A DNA stretch of 64,000 bases from Blastopirellula marina (GTDB taxonomy: Bacteria; Planctomycetota; Planctomycetia; Pirellulales; Pirellulaceae), in NCBI RefSeq assembly GCF_002967715.1, contig NZ_PUIA01000038.1:62001-126000 (forward strand), in the 5' to 3' direction. Under the pieces are notes generated by a model. That model searched no databases. It was given only the letters and a program-made list of their open reading frames with translations, and had not been told where the DNA came from. Numbering within the stretch: position 1 is the stretch's first letter; the number at the start of each line of letters is the position of its first letter. The position numbers were made by a program, and so were the translations under genes. Below, in pieces: positions 62,180 through 64,000 of this stretch.

Positions 62180-64000
62180 ATGAAAAAAGATCGAACGGAT
62201 TCGACAGATACCTCTGGCAGTTTTAGCAAGTGGCGATCGTTGGTGGTCGTAACGGGGCTGATCTTCCTGGTGGTGATGCTGCCGTCGATCGCGGCACAAA
62301 CGCCCCTTTTGTCGTGGGGAATCGCCCAGGCAACAGCCGATCTCAATGGCAAAGTCACCGTCGACTCGGCCTCGCTGGGCTGGTTCTCGCCCATTGTTCT
62401 TAACGGCGTTGAAGTAGTCGATGCCGAGGGAGCACCCGTTGCGGAAATCCCCACGATCCGTGTCAGTCAATCGCTACTGGGCCTGATTGGCAACGCAGCC
62501 AATCTCGGGACGATCGAAATCAATCAGCCGGTGTTGCATGTGACGGTATCCGAAGGGATCAGCAACCTGGAACAGTTACTGCCGGTCGCCGAGTCACCCT
62601 CGAAAGAGGAGGAAGCGTCCACGTCCTCTCCACGAACGTTTCGGTTGGTTGTTCGCCAAGGAACTGTGCATCTGGCTGACGGGAATTCTTCGCGAACCTG
62701 GACGCTGGAGGACCTGGCCGCTGATGTTGACTTACGTGATGCGACAATTCCGGCACCATGTACCTTCTCGGCGAGTCTCCGCGACCGCGAACAGTTAGGT
62801 GTCGTGCAGGGAAAAGGAACTCTGCCAACGGCTTCCGGCGAAGCTAAGTTTTCGGTCGTGACCAAGGGAATTCCGCTTGGGGTTGCGGAACTGATTGGCG
62901 CTCGGATCGGGCAGCCAGTCTTAGCCCAGGGTGAACTCAACGGGCAAATGGATCTTGTCTCATCGCAGATAGGGCCATCCGTTCTATGCAATTTAGAAGC
63001 CCGGGGTATTCAAATGCGCTGGCTCAACTCGGATCGTGGAGCCGGATGGAGCGATGGGACCCTGCGTGTTACTGGCGAACTGGGGCTGGCCGGAAGTCAC
63101 GCGCAAGCGAACCAATTCACACTGACGACCGATTGGGGGCAAGTCCTTATTAATGGGCGAATCCCAACGAGCCTTACAGCCACATCGTCTCCCAACGCTT
63201 CGGCGGGACAGGCGTTGGGGGATCAGCCTTGGGAAATGCGCGGCACGGTCGATATTGCCCGGTTGGCCAATGCCTTTCCGGAATTGCTGCAGATACGCGA
63301 CGGGGTCCAACTTCAGGAAGGACGTGTCACGCTGAATCTGGCGAACCATATCGAGATGGGATATTCGTCGTTGCGAGCAGGAGCGGTCGTCTCCAATATC
63401 GTGGCGATTGTGAATGGGCGGCACGCCGATTGGCAGCAGCCGCTGGAACTATCTGCGGCTATCTCGATGCCTGGCGATCAGTTGCAGCTTGATGCGATTT
63501 CTTGTCGTTCGTCGTTCTTGACTGCAGATGGAAAAACCAACGGTCCCCAGACGGATGTCCGTTTCTCTATCGACGGCAATCGACTGGCCTCGGACCTTTC
63601 GAGATTTGTTGATTTGCAAGGGAACCAAGTCGCAGGCACCCTCGAAGGATCGCTGCAGATCCAAAATATGGGAGGAGGTCGCGTCGGACTTGCTGCCGCA
63701 GCTAATGGGAATGATGTGAAGTGGATGCAAGGCTCGCAGATGTTATTCGCCGAGCCAAGACTGCAGACACAGATCCAATCGACCATCGTTTTGCAAAACG
63801 CTGCGCTTCAGCAGATCGAATCGCTTAACGCCTCGTTCCAGGCTGGCACTTCATCGTTGACGGCTCAGACATCGGTGCCCGTCATCCTGAGTGCGGAAAC
63901 GGTGTGGCCGTTGAAACTGCAACTTCAGGGGGCTGTCGATCCGATCTGGATGCAACTTCGTGGTTTGCTAGGCATGAGTGACTTTCAGCTTGGTGGCAAT
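62180..64000 (+). CDS. AsmA/TamB-like membrane-anchored protein, 5' part
   Basis: The frame is open from ATG 62180 (AAGGTC site 7 bp upstream) to the end of the window, 607 codons without a stop. The N-terminus is short and basic, followed by a single membrane anchor (LVVVTGLIFLVVMLPSIAA). Then comes a long beta-rich periplasmic part whose opening (SLGWFSPIVLNGVEVVDAEG and IRVSQSLLGLIGNAANLGTIEINQP) matches the repeated strands of AsmA-like proteins, which shape outer-membrane lipid or protein transport. Function inferred only from this plan. No stop or C-terminus is visible. Confidence 0.75.
   Translation, partial: MKKDRTDSTDTSGSFSKWRSLVVVTGLIFLVVMLPSIAAQTPLLSWGIAQATADLNGKVTVDSASLGWFSPIVLNGVEVVDAEGAPVAEIPTIRVSQSLLGLIGNAANLGTIEINQPVLHVTVSEGISNLEQLLPVAESPSKEEEASTSSPRTFRLVVRQGTVHLADGNSSRTWTLEDLAADVDLRDATIPAPCTFSASLRDREQLGVVQGKGTLPTASGEAKFSVVTKGIPLGVAELIGARIGQPVLAQGELNGQMDLVSSQIGPSVLCNLEARGIQMRWLNSDRGAGWSDGTLRVTGELGLAGSHAQANQFTLTTDWGQVLINGRIPTSLTATSSPNASAGQALGDQPWEMRGTVDIARLANAFPELLQIRDGVQLQEGRVTLNLANHIEMGYSSLRAGAVVSNIVAIVNGRHADWQQPLELSAAISMPGDQLQLDAISCRSSFLTADGKTNGPQTDVRFSIDGNRLASDLSRFVDLQGNQVAGTLEGSLQIQNMGGGRVGLAAAANGNDVKWMQGSQMLFAEPRLQTQIQSTIVLQNAALQQIESLNASFQAGTSSLTAQTSVPVILSAETVWPLKLQLQGAVDPIWMQLRGLLGMSDFQLGGN

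Noticed and set aside
1-64000. CRISPR arrays, tRNA, rRNA, insertion sequences and integrases
   Set aside because: No repeat-spacer pattern, no cloverleaf or rRNA-like conserved blocks, and no transposase or integrase motif was found by reading.

Overview
The window reads as a piece of a planctomycete chromosome (Pirellulaceae-like: Blastopirellula, Bremerella or Rhodopirellula relatives). The signs are a DUF1080 protein, a split PVC-type (TIGR02604/TIGR02603-like) dehydrogenase and cytochrome pair, a planctomycete-style ECF sigma factor beside a membrane Ser/Thr kinase, a sulfatase, a secreted FAD oxidoreductase, and a redoxin/cytochrome/copper-monooxygenase fusion. Genes sit on both strands with moderate GC. 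I see no rRNA, tRNA, CRISPR array, transposase or integrase.

Layout. 1-1.1 kb: the 3' end of a DUF1080 gene with a clear terminator, then an Imm11/DUF1629-like gene. 1.1-7.9 kb: a five-gene minus-strand operon (GT-B glycosyltransferase, HAD protein, GT4 glycosyltransferase, GH13_18 phosphorylase, GT81 synthase). It looks like synthesis and turnover of glucosylglycerate-type solutes, perhaps mannosylglucosylglycerate. 8.1-10.4 kb: ECF sigma factor and membrane Ser/Thr kinase, divergent from that operon. 10.4-21.3 kb: two poorly characterised proteins, the PVC cytochrome and dehydrogenase genes separated by a terminator, a lipoprotein alpha/beta hydrolase, a lone receiver protein, a DUF2007 protein and folK with a degenerate kinase-like tail. 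22.0-25.4 kb: a nitrilase-family amidase, then a GT2 glycosyltransferase and a polysaccharide flippase.

25.6-29.8 kb: a tight four-gene minus-strand operon (DUF1295, FAD amine-oxidase-like, DUF1365, CFA-type methyltransferase) that should modify membrane fatty acids. 29.9-39.2 kb: DUF885 metallopeptidase-like protein, glutamate dehydrogenase, GT4 glycosyltransferase, two small membrane proteins, RdgB and a U32 protein. 39.3-43.3 kb: a frameshifted gene, a hemerythrin-like protein, a DUF1579-type gene with an in-frame stop, a DUF4261 protein and an AhpD-like protein.

43.4-51.5 kb (minus strand): a secreted beta-helix protein, a second Ser/Thr kinase, and a two-gene unit of a secreted FAD oxidoreductase and a membrane protein with two FMN-attachment motifs and two CxxxCP motifs. 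The last pair looks like a flavin-based electron path across the membrane. 51.7-54.2 kb: a MarR-SDR-pirin-DoxX operon with two identical 12-bp palindromic operators, the best-defined regulatory circuit here. 54.4-64 kb: sulfatase, redoxin/cytochrome/copper monooxygenase fusion, a very large MscS channel, and an AsmA-like gene that runs off the end.

All functional names rest on motif and family recognition from the sequence; no database search was run.
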